From NCBI GenBank assembly GCA_902796535.1, contig CADBPL010000137.1:1-16302 (forward strand): 16,302 nt of DNA, in the 5' to 3' direction. The position numbers were made by a program, and so were the translations under genes. Numbering within the stretch: position 1 is the stretch's first letter; each line of letters opens with the position of its first letter. A model generated the notes under the pieces. The model saw nothing but the letters and a program-made list of their open reading frames with translations. It had not been told where the DNA came from and made no database searches. The DNA comes from Oscillospiraceae bacterium. GTDB taxonomy: Bacteria > Bacillota > Clostridia > Oscillospirales > Acutalibacteraceae. Shown here one piece after another: positions 1 to 7,435 of this stretch.

Positions 1-32
1 ACACCAAGTATTGCCTGCGTTTTTTGTTTCAT
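1..32 (-). CDS. Possible 5' end of next operon gene (partial)
   Basis: On the minus strand an ATG at 32-30 opens a frame that reads MKQKTQAILGV up to the window edge. An AGAGG-like ribosome site lies about 12 bases upstream, and the start is 57 bases past the flippase stop, so this could be the next gene of the polysaccharide operon. Only about ten codons are visible, so no family can be named and the call rests on position and a weak ribosome site. Confidence 0.3.
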   Translation of the reverse strand, partial: MKQKTQAILG

Positions 33-89
33 CTGACGAAAAATCCTCTCGCCAATCTGCACACCGCGATTTAATCAGCGGTTACCTTA

Positions 90-1673
90 TTATTCTGCTG
101 ACTTCTTTTTGAGCTTGCCGAGAATTTTATTCAGGCCTGCTACCTTCAGCGCGAATCTGACTGAGGGCCGGAATTCCGGCAGCAGGCTGCTGCCCGCGGC
201 AAAGATCACGTTGGCAATGACCGAAGCGATCACGCCGTTGACGATCAGCGCCGGAATGCCCGCCAGCCCGATCTTGCGGCACAGCAGATAAGTGAGCGCG
301 GCGGAGGACACGGTCAGGCACCAGGACCAAAGAAGCTTGAGCATATATTTCGATTGTTTTTCCTCGGTGAAATAGTGGCGGAACAGCGTGCGCGCGCCCC
401 AGGTGCAGTCAATGAACACAATACAAACGATGGTCGAAAGCATCACGCCAACCACGCCGAGATACTTGACGAGCAGGATATTGAGCGTGAAGTTGACCAC
501 GGTCTCCGCGATCGGGCGGAACCGGTCCTGCCACCACAGCCCCGCCGCCTGCCGGTACATATAGCAGATGCGGCTGAAATGCATTGTGAAAAAATATACA
601 CAAAAAATAAACATGATCGAGTCGCTGAACATCATTTTTTCGCCGACCCAAAGCTTGATGAACGGCTGAAGGCACCCAACCATGCCGACGCTCAGCCACG
701 ACGAAAGCCACATATAAAGCAACTGCAGCTTGTTGAAATCGGCAAAGTTTTTCTCCCGGCTTTCCACCACGATGGAGTTGCCGACCGACGCCGTAACGCT
801 GTTGGAAACCAGAATCATGATGCCGGAAATGGCGTTGATCACATAGTAATACGTGTTGTATTTGCCCAGCATCACAAGCCCCAAAAAGGCCGAAAGCACA
901 ATGCTGTCAAGCGAATTGCGGAACACGAAGCTGACCTTGTAGAGGAACATGCCGGCCACGCGCTTTTTGATGTTTTCGATCTCTTCCTTCGGCACCTTGC
1001 CCTCGCACTGAAACTGCGGGTAGCGTTTTTGCGAAAGGAAGTAGGACACCATGTTTTTGGCCATCGTCGTCAGCGGCAGCACGATGGAATAAAGATAATA
1101 ACAAAAGCTCTGCTTGCTGAACAGAATGATCGCAACGATCTGCGCGACGGTCGAACCGATTTTAAAAATTGTATAAATATTATTGTTTACGGAATATCTT
1201 TGATCCGCCGTGAACAGGGAGGTGCGGTAGGCAAAGAACAGATAAGACAGCACCGTGTTCGCCAGATTGATAAAAAACAGGACGTAAAGGTTCAGCCCGT
1301 CCGGCAGGTCTTTTTTGACGATGATCGGCAGGAACGGCGTGATTGCCAGACCGAGCACCGCAATGGCCAGCGCGATCCATCGGTAGACGGTTCGGTAAAG
1401 CCTGAGCAGCGCGCAGACCGCGGGGGTGTCGTTTTCAGCCAGCGGTTTATACATGCTGTAAACCATGGCCGAGCTGATGCCGAGCTCCGCCAGGGACAGG
1501 ATCTGCAAAATGGAAACAAACAAGCTGTCCAGCCCGAGGTAGACCTCGCCCAGATATTTGATCAGCACCGTGCGCATCACAAAGTTGGCCAGCATAATGA
1601 CCAGCTTGTTGATGACGGAGGTTACGATATTTCTTCTTGCGTGTTGTGTTCTTGATGCCATAGTATCTCTCAC
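90..1673 (-). CDS. Polysaccharide (Wzx-type) flippase / lipid-linked repeat-unit exporter
   Basis: Multi-pass membrane protein of the MOP/MATE-like polysaccharide flippase family. It is predicted to move undecaprenyl-linked repeat units across the cytoplasmic membrane during capsule or exopolysaccharide synthesis. The protein is 527 aa from a GTG at 1673, or 523 aa from the ATG at 1661 (MASRTQHARRN). It shows about 12-14 hydrophobic segments over its whole length, a basic N-terminus, a family-like first helix region (NIVTSVINKLVIMLANFVMR, then KYLGEVYLGLDSLF) and a lysine-rich C-terminal tail. The GTG start overlaps the upstream glycosyltransferase stop as GTGA (1673-1670), so the two are translationally coupled. 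The ATG has only a weak GAGAG ribosome site, so the start is undecided between the two. Substrate cannot be read from sequence. Family assignment is confident; the precise role is inferred from the glycosyltransferase neighbour. Confidence 0.88.
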   Translation of the reverse strand: MRDTMASRTQHARRNIVTSVINKLVIMLANFVMRTVLIKYLGEVYLGLDSLFVSILQILSLAELGISSAMVYSMYKPLAENDTPAVCALLRLYRTVYRWIALAIAVLGLAITPFLPIIVKKDLPDGLNLYVLFFINLANTVLSYLFFAYRTSLFTADQRYSVNNNIYTIFKIGSTVAQIVAIILFSKQSFCYYLYSIVLPLTTMAKNMVSYFLSQKRYPQFQCEGKVPKEEIENIKKRVAGMFLYKVSFVFRNSLDSIVLSAFLGLVMLGKYNTYYYVINAISGIMILVSNSVTASVGNSIVVESREKNFADFNKLQLLYMWLSSWLSVGMVGCLQPFIKLWVGEKMMFSDSIMFIFCVYFFTMHFSRICYMYRQAAGLWWQDRFRPIAETVVNFTLNILLVKYLGVVGVMLSTIVCIVFIDCTWGARTLFRHYFTEEKQSKYMLKLLWSWCLTVSSAALTYLLCRKIGLAGIPALIVNGVIASVIANVIFAAGSSLLPEFRPSVRFALKVAGLNKILGKLKKKSAE

Positions 1674-2797
1674 TTCTTCACGCTGTCATAAAGGGCAAGC
1701 GTCTGTTCGGTAATGTGGTTCCAATCGTATTTTTCGATGAGCTCCGCGCGCTTTTGCTGCACCGCTTCGGGCGTGAGCGCCTCTTTGAAGTCATGCTCCC
1801 GCCAGTCCTCATGCGTCAGGCAATGCGTCAGAACGGCCTGCAGCGCTTCGGTGCTGCCGTGGGCAAAGCTGTTGCCGTAGCCGTCAAGGCAGTCGGTGTT
1901 TTCGGCAATATCGCTCACCACCACCGGCGCGCCGTAGCCCACCGCTTCCAGCAGGCTCATCGGCATACCCTCGATGTCGCTGGGCAAAACGTAAACAAAA
2001 CAGTTGGAAAACAGCTCGGCGAGCGTTTTGCCGCTGACAAAATCAGTGAAAAGAATATTTTCACAGCCTCTTGCTTTTTCCAGTACAGAATTGATATAAT
2101 CCGTTTTAGGCTCAATGCTGCCGGCGATCACGAGCTTTTTGTCGGTTTTCAGCTGCCGATAGGCGTCGATGAGGTAATCCAGCCCTTTTTCCGGCGTGAT
2201 GCGCGCCAGAAACAGGATGTAGCCGTTTTTCTCCAAGCCGAATTTGGTTTTGATGAGATCGGGCTCTTCCGGGGTGACGCGGTTAATGCCGTTGGGCACA
2301 AAAACCGCCTCGCAGCCGTAAGTATCTTTAAAATACTGCTTCACGCCGTTGGAGAGCACGATCACTCTGTTGGCATATTTGGCAGCCATCTTTTCGCCGA
2401 ACAGAATATATTTGGAGGCAAAGCCGCCCCATTTGTTCCGCTGCCAGTCCAGCCCGTGAACGGTCGCAACGACCCTTTTGCCAAAGAGTCTGGCCAGCGG
2501 GATCATCGCACAGGGGCCTTCGGCATGGTAATGCACCACGTCATATTTTTTGCCGATGCAGCGCAGCGTGGCAAAAAAGGAATAAACCATCGCGTTGAGC
2601 GCGGAGCTTTGGAAGGTGCGCACTTCCACCACCTTCACGTTTTTATATTCCTTCAGCTTTTCTTCCCCGCACCAGCGGTTGTAAACAACAACGTCATGCC
2701 CCAGCGCCGCCATGCGGGTGGACAGCTCTTCCACAACAACCTCCACGCCGCCGCTTCTGGTGGGGATGCGCTTATGACCGATCATTGCAATTTTCAT
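1670..2797 (-). CDS. GT4-family glycosyltransferase (polysaccharide synthesis)
   Basis: Retaining GT-B glycosyltransferase of family GT4, 375 aa. It is predicted to transfer a sugar from a nucleotide-sugar donor to a growing lipid-linked polysaccharide on the cytoplasmic side. The N-terminal Rossmann half begins MKIAMIGHKRIPTRSGGVE, with the glycine-rich acceptor loop typical of the subgroup related to rhamnosyltransferases (DUF1972-like start). The C-terminal half has FLARITPEKGLDYLI (about 196-210) and the EX7E motif (E276 and E284, in EGMPMSLLE). An open frame extends upstream to 2965, but the ATG at 2797 is preferred: it has an AGGGA ribosome site about 7 bases upstream, begins exactly at the family start, and lies downstream of a good promoter at 2861-2889. 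It is first gene of the operon with the flippase. Donor and acceptor sugars are unknown. Confidence 0.9.
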   Translation of the reverse strand: MKIAMIGHKRIPTRSGGVEVVVEELSTRMAALGHDVVVYNRWCGEEKLKEYKNVKVVEVRTFQSSALNAMVYSFFATLRCIGKKYDVVHYHAEGPCAMIPLARLFGKRVVATVHGLDWQRNKWGGFASKYILFGEKMAAKYANRVIVLSNGVKQYFKDTYGCEAVFVPNGINRVTPEEPDLIKTKFGLEKNGYILFLARITPEKGLDYLIDAYRQLKTDKKLVIAGSIEPKTDYINSVLEKARGCENILFTDFVSGKTLAELFSNCFVYVLPSDIEGMPMSLLEAVGYGAPVVVSDIAENTDCLDGYGNSFAHGSTEALQAVLTHCLTHEDWREHDFKEALTPEAVQQKRAELIEKYDWNHITEQTLALYDSVKK

Positions 2798-2860
2798 AAT
2801 GATTCCCTGCCGTTTTCTTATTTTGCGGCGACCGAACACGCTCGCCTTTCCATGCGAATG

Positions 2861-2889
2861 ATTATACCATAGTTTGAAAAGAGAATCAA
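2861..2889 (-). promoter_or_regulatory. Promoter for glycosyltransferase-flippase operon
   Basis: Read on the minus strand, TTGATT (2889-2884), 17 bp, then a perfect TATAAT (2866-2861). This places the transcription start about 55 bases before the ATG at 2797. The same TTGATT-17 arrangement recurs before the PTS-EAL gene. Confidence 0.7.
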
Positions 2890-2903
2890 CATAAATCGAC
2901 AAT
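2874..2903 (+). promoter_or_regulatory. Candidate divergent promoter for the iron-sulfur protein gene
   Basis: TTGAAA (2874-2879), 18 bp, GACAAT (2898-2903) on the plus strand. The -10 box is poor (4 of 6), so this is tentative. If real it physically overlaps the minus-strand promoter at 2861-2889. Confidence 0.3.
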
Positions 2904-2921
2904 CCGGTGAAATTTGAAAAA

Positions 2922-2986
2922 AGGAGAAGCGATTTGAATTCAGGCGCCGTCCTTGAATGATTCACAATCGCGCATCATTGCCATGA
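2922..2986 (+). promoter_or_regulatory. Leader with ribosome site and two chained mini-ORFs
   Basis: A strong AGGAGAAG ribosome site (2922-2929) sits 54 bases before the ATG at 2983, too far to serve it directly. It is well placed for a TTG at 2934, which opens an 8-codon frame ending TGA at 2958-2960. That stop overlaps an ATG at 2957 (ATGA) opening a 9-codon frame that ends TGA at 2984-2986, which overlaps the gene's ATG at 2983 (again ATGA). The chain would carry ribosomes from the strong site to the gene by coupling. A TTG at 2953, in frame with the gene, is the alternative start. Confidence 0.35.
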
Positions 2987-4173
2987 AAGACTTTATCCGA
3001 ATCCAAAACCCCGAAGACTGCTGCGCCTGCGGCGCGTGCGTCAACGCCTGTGCGCGCGGCGCGATCACCATGAAGGAAGACGCGGCCGGTTTTTTCTATC
3101 CGGCCGTTGACGAAGCGCAGTGCGTAAAATGCGGCCGCTGCGTCGAGGTGTGCGTGTTCACCAAAAAACAGGTCGGCGCAAACGGCGAACCGACCGTGTA
3201 TGCCGCCGCCGTCAAAAACAGCGCCGTTCTTCGGGAATCCTCCTCCGGCGGCGTCTTTACGGCGCTGGCCGAGGCCGTGATCGACCGGGGCGGCGTCGTG
3301 TTCGGCGCGGCATGGGGCGACGGACTCACCGTTGCGCATATCGGCGTGGACGACAAAGCTCAGCTGGCAAAGCTGCGCGGCTCAAAATATGTGCAGAGCG
3401 CAACCGGCGGCACATTCCGTGAGGTCAAAGCGCTGCTCAAGGACGGCAGGCCCGTGTTCTACGTCGGCACCCCCTGCCAGATCGCCGGGCTGAAGGCCTT
3501 TCTCGGCGAGGAGCCGGAAAACCTGCTGACCGCTGATCTGGTCTGCCACGGCGTGCCCAGCCAGAAGATGCTGCGCGACGATCTGGCCTATGTCTCGGGC
3601 GGGGCGCCTGACACGATCGAAGCTGTCAGATTCCGCGACAAAAGCTACGGCTGGGGCGTTAAGGGCTCGCTCATGAGAGGCGGCGCAAAAACAAAATATG
3701 ACGCGGGAACCTCCCCTTATTACTTTTATTTCCTCAAAGGCGAGGTCTACCGCGAGAGCTGCTACCGCTGCCGGTTCCCCGGGGAAGGCCGGCAGGGCGA
3801 TTTCACGCTGGGCGATTACTGGGGCGTGCGGCAGGAGCTGGTGGACAAAATGGGCGGCGTCGACCCGGACGACGGGATTTCCTGCCTGCTGGTCAACACC
3901 GACAAGGGCAGGCAGTGGCTCTCAGCCATTGAAGCCGGGCTGTCGCTGGCGTTATCCGACCGGCACAGCGCGGAAAAGCGCAACAAGCAGCTGCTCAGCG
4001 CAAGCGTCCCAACGCCCGAGCATGAAACGCTGAAAAACGGCTATATCGAAAACGGCTACGACGCGTTCCGCGCCGGTTACAAAACTCATTTTAAAGAACA
4101 CATGATCCGAACAGCCAAAAACATGGTCCCCTCCAAGCTCAAGCGCAGGCTCAACGAAATGCTTTCAAAATAA
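2983..4173 (+). CDS. FrhB/FdhB-like iron-sulfur protein of a polysaccharide locus
   Basis: Member of the coenzyme F420 hydrogenase/dehydrogenase beta-subunit family (FrhB_FdhB N and C domains) with an N-terminal 2[4Fe-4S] ferredoxin domain, 396 aa from the ATG at 2983. Cluster cysteines are C13, C16, C19, C23 and C47, C50, C53, C57. The family SSSGG motif is at 86-90, GTPCQIAGL starts at 162 and LVCHG ends near 190; C260/C263 and GDYWG follow. In this family cofactor-linked electron transfer is known for the archaeal hydrogenase and dehydrogenase subunits. The bacterial versions recur in capsule and exopolysaccharide clusters, often beside polysaccharide pyruvyltransferases, but their reaction there is not established. 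A longer reading from TTG 2953 is possible. The gene is divergent from the glycosyltransferase and converges on the PTS-EAL gene. Confidence 0.85.
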   Translation: MKDFIRIQNPEDCCACGACVNACARGAITMKEDAAGFFYPAVDEAQCVKCGRCVEVCVFTKKQVGANGEPTVYAAAVKNSAVLRESSSGGVFTALAEAVIDRGGVVFGAAWGDGLTVAHIGVDDKAQLAKLRGSKYVQSATGGTFREVKALLKDGRPVFYVGTPCQIAGLKAFLGEEPENLLTADLVCHGVPSQKMLRDDLAYVSGGAPDTIEAVRFRDKSYGWGVKGSLMRGGAKTKYDAGTSPYYFYFLKGEVYRESCYRCRFPGEGRQGDFTLGDYWGVRQELVDKMGGVDPDDGISCLLVNTDKGRQWLSAIEAGLSLALSDRHSAEKRNKQLLSASVPTPEHETLKNGYIENGYDAFRAGYKTHFKEHMIRTAKNMVPSKLKRRLNEMLSK

Positions 4174-4228
4174 CCTCTGATGCAAGCGCAGGCACGCATC
4201 TTGAGGGGTATTTTCCGCCATATATCAC

Positions 4229-4272
4229 AAAATAAAACGCGACCCGTCAAGTCACCATGATTTGACGGGTCG
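4229..4272 (-). terminator. Intrinsic terminator of the PTS-EAL gene (possibly shared by both strands)
   Basis: A perfect 11-bp inverted repeat (4240-4250 with 4262-4272, 11-base loop). On the minus strand it is followed by a TTTTATTTT run (4237-4229), a good rho-independent terminator 18 bases past the stop at 4290. The plus-strand tail is only TATTTC, so termination of the converging iron-sulfur gene here would be weaker. Confidence 0.75.
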
Positions 4273-4289
4273 TATTTCAGATAAGACAA

Positions 4290-6374
4290 TCACAGGAAAA
4301 TGGCGGGTGAATACAGATAGCCCTGATAATAATCGCAGCCGAGCTCATGCAGCAAATCGCGCTTTTCTTCGGAATCGACAAATTCCGCGAGCACGATCAG
4401 ATTCAGCGATTTGGAAAGCTGCACGATGGATGAAATGATGTCATATGTATTGGCGTGCGTGATCAGGCCGTTCACCAGCGAACCGTCCAGCTTGATAATA
4501 TCAAACAGATTGTCGCGCAAATAGTGGATCGAGGTCTGCCCCATGGAAAAATCGTCAATTGCAAGCAAAAGCCCCATCCGGCGCAGAGCGCGCAGCGCGT
4601 CAAGCGTTTCGTTTTCAAACGAGATGGCGGCCTGCTCGGTGATCTCGATGCAGATATTCATGCCGGCAAAATGATATTTTTCGTCAAGCTGGCGGCAAAA
4701 TTGAATGTAGCGCGGCGTAACCACCGTCGTACCCGTCACGTTCACCGAAAGCTTGATTTCTTCGCCGAAGCGCGCCATAAGGGCGGGGCGCTCCTCCAGC
4801 GCTTTTTTCAGGATCAGCTCCTCAAGCTCGGGCAGGAAGCCGCCCTCCTCCGCCAATTTGACAACAAGCGGCGGGTAAAGCGTGCCGAGAATGGGGTGCT
4901 GATAGCGCAAAAGCGTTTCCACGCCGATGCAGTGCCCGTCATAGTGATATTGGGGCTGGAACGCAAGAACAATATCATTTTTGAACCCGAAGCGCAGATC
5001 GCTGCAAAGGTCTTTGGCATAGTCGCCGTAGACGTTGTCCAGATCGGTGATGCGCACGGTTGCCAGCGCCTGCTCATTCTTTTTATAGAAATCCATAAAT
5101 AAATTGTAATTCCGACCGGCGTTTTCGCTCGCCTGCCTGTCGAGGATGCGGACAAACGGAGAATAGATCAGCACCCCGATAATGACGTTGACAAGCTGCA
5201 GCACCGCCCCGGCCGGCGACCCGGTGGCAGTGTAACCGCCCAGCAGGATCGGCGTCGTCCAGGCGACCTCTGAGGTAATGATGGGAACCAGACCCAGCGA
5301 CACAGCGGCGTAGGCAACAGAGTAGCAGATCAGCGGCGCCGTCAGGAAAGGGATCAGCATGACCGGGTTGAAGATCACCGGCAAACCGAACACCATCAGC
5401 TCGTTGATGTTAAACAGCATGGGGAACGCCGCCGTGAGGCCGAGCTTTCTTCTGGGCCGGTTATGGGAAAACAGCAGAATGGCGATGAGCAGGCAGATGG
5501 TGGAACCGCACCCGCCCATAAGCACAAAGCAGTCAAAAAACTCCTTGGTCAGAATTTCAGTCGGCGCCTGACCGGCCGCCGCAGCAGCCTGATTGACGGC
5601 AAGGTTCGGGAAAAAATATGTCTGCATGGTGCCTTCGAGCGTATCGCTGCCGTGAATGCCGAAAAACCAGAGCACGGAGGAAAGCATCACAAAACAGAAC
5701 CCTTTCAGGAACCCGGCGCGCCCATAGCGGAACAGGCGGTTGAAGGCGTTGATGAGCAGGGTGCGGAAGCAATCCACGTCAAAAAAGCGCGTGAGCACCG
5801 CGTTGAGCAGCGCAAAACAGATAACAACAATGGCAATGGGAACGATCGTCGCCGACATTCTGTTGAATTCCCGGTCAACACCGTCAACATTCAGGTTGCG
5901 GCGCTTTTTTTGAAGAAGGTTGTAAAAATATAAAAACAGCGAAGAAGCGCCCAGCGCGGTGACAATGGCCAGAAACATGGACTTCGGCCCCAGGGAATCC
6001 GTTCCGAATTCCGGCAGATAGGCGCCTGCCAGAATAAAGAACGACATCAGCGAGGTCATGACCGCGCCGCCGTTCACAACGGCTGACGTCTGCTTCATAT
6101 GCATATAGGAGCGGCTGATGGAAAAGGTCATATACACCGACAGCACGCCAAAGGTCGCCTGATAAACAAAGTCAAACAGTTTTAGGAAGAAACCGCCCGC
6201 ACACTCATTGATGAACGATTGATAGGCCGACAAAGGAAAGGTTTTGAGGATGAGGGAAAACGCCCCGATGATGAGCACCGGGGTCATGTGGATCAGACCG
6301 TTGCGAACGGAACGAACGGCCGTCAGATCCTCGATCTTACGGAGCGTCTGAAACAACTGCTTGCTGTTTTTCAT
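4290..6374 (-). CDS. PTS EIIC (lactose/cellobiose type) permease fused to an EAL c-di-GMP phosphodiesterase domain
   Basis: Fusion protein of 694 aa. Residues about 1-412 form a PTS EIIC domain of the lactose/cellobiose (ChbC-like) family with about ten membrane segments. The sugar-site motifs are present: FGIHG (H241) and FNINE (E325). After a short linker (413-455) residues about 460-690 form an EAL domain predicted to hydrolyse c-di-GMP to pGpG in the cytoplasm. Metal and catalytic positions appear intact: E486 (ETLLR), N545, E577, D607/D608, K628, E664 and Q684. Deviations are EAL to ETL, DDFGxG to DDFSMG and AEGVE to AEFVD. No IIA or IIB domain is present or encoded nearby, so it may sense rather than transport. 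An open frame reaches TTG 6416, but ATG 6374 (MKNSKQLFQ) is preferred because the 42 extra bases overlap the promoter. The AAAGGG site is about 13 bases from this ATG, somewhat long. Confidence 0.9.
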   Translation of the reverse strand: MKNSKQLFQTLRKIEDLTAVRSVRNGLIHMTPVLIIGAFSLILKTFPLSAYQSFINECAGGFFLKLFDFVYQATFGVLSVYMTFSISRSYMHMKQTSAVVNGGAVMTSLMSFFILAGAYLPEFGTDSLGPKSMFLAIVTALGASSLFLYFYNLLQKKRRNLNVDGVDREFNRMSATIVPIAIVVICFALLNAVLTRFFDVDCFRTLLINAFNRLFRYGRAGFLKGFCFVMLSSVLWFFGIHGSDTLEGTMQTYFFPNLAVNQAAAAAGQAPTEILTKEFFDCFVLMGGCGSTICLLIAILLFSHNRPRRKLGLTAAFPMLFNINELMVFGLPVIFNPVMLIPFLTAPLICYSVAYAAVSLGLVPIITSEVAWTTPILLGGYTATGSPAGAVLQLVNVIIGVLIYSPFVRILDRQASENAGRNYNLFMDFYKKNEQALATVRITDLDNVYGDYAKDLCSDLRFGFKNDIVLAFQPQYHYDGHCIGVETLLRYQHPILGTLYPPLVVKLAEEGGFLPELEELILKKALEERPALMARFGEEIKLSVNVTGTTVVTPRYIQFCRQLDEKYHFAGMNICIEITEQAAISFENETLDALRALRRMGLLLAIDDFSMGQTSIHYLRDNLFDIIKLDGSLVNGLITHANTYDIISSIVQLSKSLNLIVLAEFVDSEEKRDLLHELGCDYYQGYLYSPAIFL

Positions 6375-6406
6375 GTTTGGAACCAACACCCTTTCTAATA
6401 TACAAA

Positions 6407-6435
6407 ATTGTAACAAATTCCCGGATAAAAATCAA
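6407..6435 (-). promoter_or_regulatory. Promoter for the PTS-EAL gene
   Basis: On the minus strand TTGATT (6435-6430), 17 bp, TACAAT (6412-6407). Transcription would begin near 6400, giving a leader of about 25 bases before the ATG at 6374. Confidence 0.65.
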
Positions 6436-6442
6436 TATAAAT

Positions 6443-6476
6443 CTCTGCTTTTCCCTGAATCGAGCTCTGCTTTTCC
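6443..6476. repeat. Direct repeat pair, 22-bp period, upstream of PTS-EAL promoter
   Basis: CTCTGCTTTTCC occurs at 6443-6454 and exactly again at 6465-6476. Each copy is followed by an AATCGA element after 2-3 bases. The 22-bp spacing is two helical turns, and the pair lies just upstream of the -35 box at 6435-6430, where activator sites usually sit. Confidence 0.5.
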
Positions 6477-6554
6477 AAAATCGAATCAAAACGAAGGCAG
6501 CGAACGGCGCAGTATTGCCAAAGAAGATTATTTGAAAAAAAATAGGCAAAGTTA

Positions 6555-6583
6555 TTGAAAATCGACCTGTTTTGTGATACAAT
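6555..6583 (+). promoter_or_regulatory. Promoter for the phosphoglycosyltransferase gene
   Basis: TTGAAA (6555-6560), 17 bp, TACAAT (6578-6583), with an extended -10 TGA immediately before it. The start point would be near 6590, giving a leader of about 100 bases before the ATG at 6692. Confidence 0.7.
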
Positions 6584-6691
6584 TCAAAGCAAGCAAAAAC
6601 CATGCCGTTTTTGTAATTTTCCGAGCTATATGATCAAAGTTAATGGTTTTATTCTTTGACCAATTACCCGCGAAACTGGAGGTCGAACAGT

Positions 6692-7375
6692 ATGCCTTAT
6701 CTTGAACATGGAAAAATCGATGAAGCAACAGAAAAAAGATTGAGAGAACTGCTCGAGAACAAGTCCTTTCGCTCCTATTGGCGCAAAAAACGCCGGTTTG
6801 ACATTGTCGTTTCTTCCATTATTCTGACGCTGGCGGCGATTCCCATGGGCATAGTCGCCATCGCAATCGTGATCGACGACCCGCACGGCGGCCCGTTTTA
6901 CAAACAGATCCGCATCGGCCGCCACGGCGAGGAATTCTATATGTATAAATTCCGCACCATGTATGTGGACGCCGACAAGCGCAAGGCCGAGCTGATGGAA
7001 CAAAATGAAATGGACGGCCCCGTGTTCAAGATCAAAGACGATCCGCGCATCACCCGTCTGGGCAAGATCTTCCGTAAGCTGTCCATCGACGAATTGCCGC
7101 AGCTGTTCAACGTGCTGCGCGGCGACATGAGTCTGGTCGGCCCGCGTCCGCCCCTGCCCGATGAAGTGAAGGAGTATTCCGACTACCAGAAGCTGCGCCT
7201 GATCGTCACCCCCGGCATCACCTGCGACTGGCAGATCGCCGACAACCGCAACGACATTCCCTTTGACCAGTGGGTCGAAATGGACTTGAACTATATCGAA
7301 AACCGCACCACATGGGGCGACCTGAAGATCATTTTTAAAACGCCGTTTGCCATGCTGTCCGCGACCGGCCGCTGA
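6692..7375 (+). CDS. Polyprenyl-phosphate phosphoglycosyltransferase (initiating sugar transferase)
   Basis: Bacterial sugar transferase family (Bac_transf; WcaJ/PglC-like monotopic phosphoglycosyltransferase), 227 aa. It transfers a sugar-1-phosphate from a nucleotide sugar to undecaprenyl phosphate at the inner face of the membrane, the first step of repeat-unit assembly. After a charged cytoplasmic stretch (1-36) there is one hydrophobic segment (about 38-63). The conserved core follows: GPFYKQIRIGRHGEEF, then YKFRTM, DDPRITRLGKIFRKLS, the catalytic Asp-Glu pair in DELPQLFNVLRG (D133/E134), and MSLVGPRPPLP. The ATG at 6692 has a GGAGG site (6678-6682) 9 bases upstream and is preferred to an in-frame TTG at 6656. 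The short form lacks the extra N-terminal membrane domain of full-length WcaJ-type enzymes. It is followed by a terminator and then by two c-di-GMP genes. The sugar specificity is unknown. Confidence 0.92.
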   Translation: MPYLEHGKIDEATEKRLRELLENKSFRSYWRKKRRFDIVVSSIILTLAAIPMGIVAIAIVIDDPHGGPFYKQIRIGRHGEEFYMYKFRTMYVDADKRKAELMEQNEMDGPVFKIKDDPRITRLGKIFRKLSIDELPQLFNVLRGDMSLVGPRPPLPDEVKEYSDYQKLRLIVTPGITCDWQIADNRNDIPFDQWVEMDLNYIENRTTWGDLKIIFKTPFAMLSATGR

Positions 7376-7389
7376 TTTTTTGAAAACGA

Positions 7390-7414
7390 CCCTCCCGCCC
7401 AGCGGGGGGGTTTT
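7390..7414 (+). terminator. Intrinsic terminator, probably leaky, after the phosphoglycosyltransferase gene
   Basis: A 9-bp GC-rich stem (7390-7398 with 7402-7410, one G-U pair, 3-base loop) is followed by TTTTGT. The U-run is only four bases, so read-through into the next gene is likely. Only 21 bases separate it from that gene's ribosome site, which leaves no room for a separate promoter after it. Confidence 0.7.
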
Positions 7415-7435
7415 GTATCCGGATAACTGCCCGTC

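Larger units (their letters stand above)
6375..6691. other. Divergent regulatory region between PTS-EAL and phosphoglycosyltransferase
   Basis: This 317-base AT-rich gap has no supportable gene. It holds a minus-strand promoter (6407-6435), a pair of 12-bp direct repeats 22 bp apart (6443-6476), a plus-strand promoter (6555-6583) and a roughly 100-base plus-strand leader. The leader contains a weak hairpin (TCAAAG near 6634 with CTTTGA near 6658). I looked for a GEMM-type c-di-GMP riboswitch in the leader because of the neighbours, and do not see its conserved motifs. Confidence 0.6.

Noticed and set aside
354..1655. A 433-codon plus-strand frame opposite the flippase gene.
   Set aside because: It has the same antisense composition bias (His, Asp, Gln, Arg) and no ribosome site. 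The opposite strand encodes an obvious membrane flippase.
2798..2965. N-terminal extension of the glycosyltransferase to position 2965.
   Set aside because: The extension would run through the promoter and encode residues unrelated to the family. ATG 2797 has a ribosome site and begins at the conserved MKIAMIG.
6590..6691. A c-di-GMP riboswitch in the leader of the phosphoglycosyltransferase.
   Set aside because: It was suggested by the neighbouring c-di-GMP genes, but the conserved GEMM motifs are absent and only a weak 6-bp hairpin is seen.
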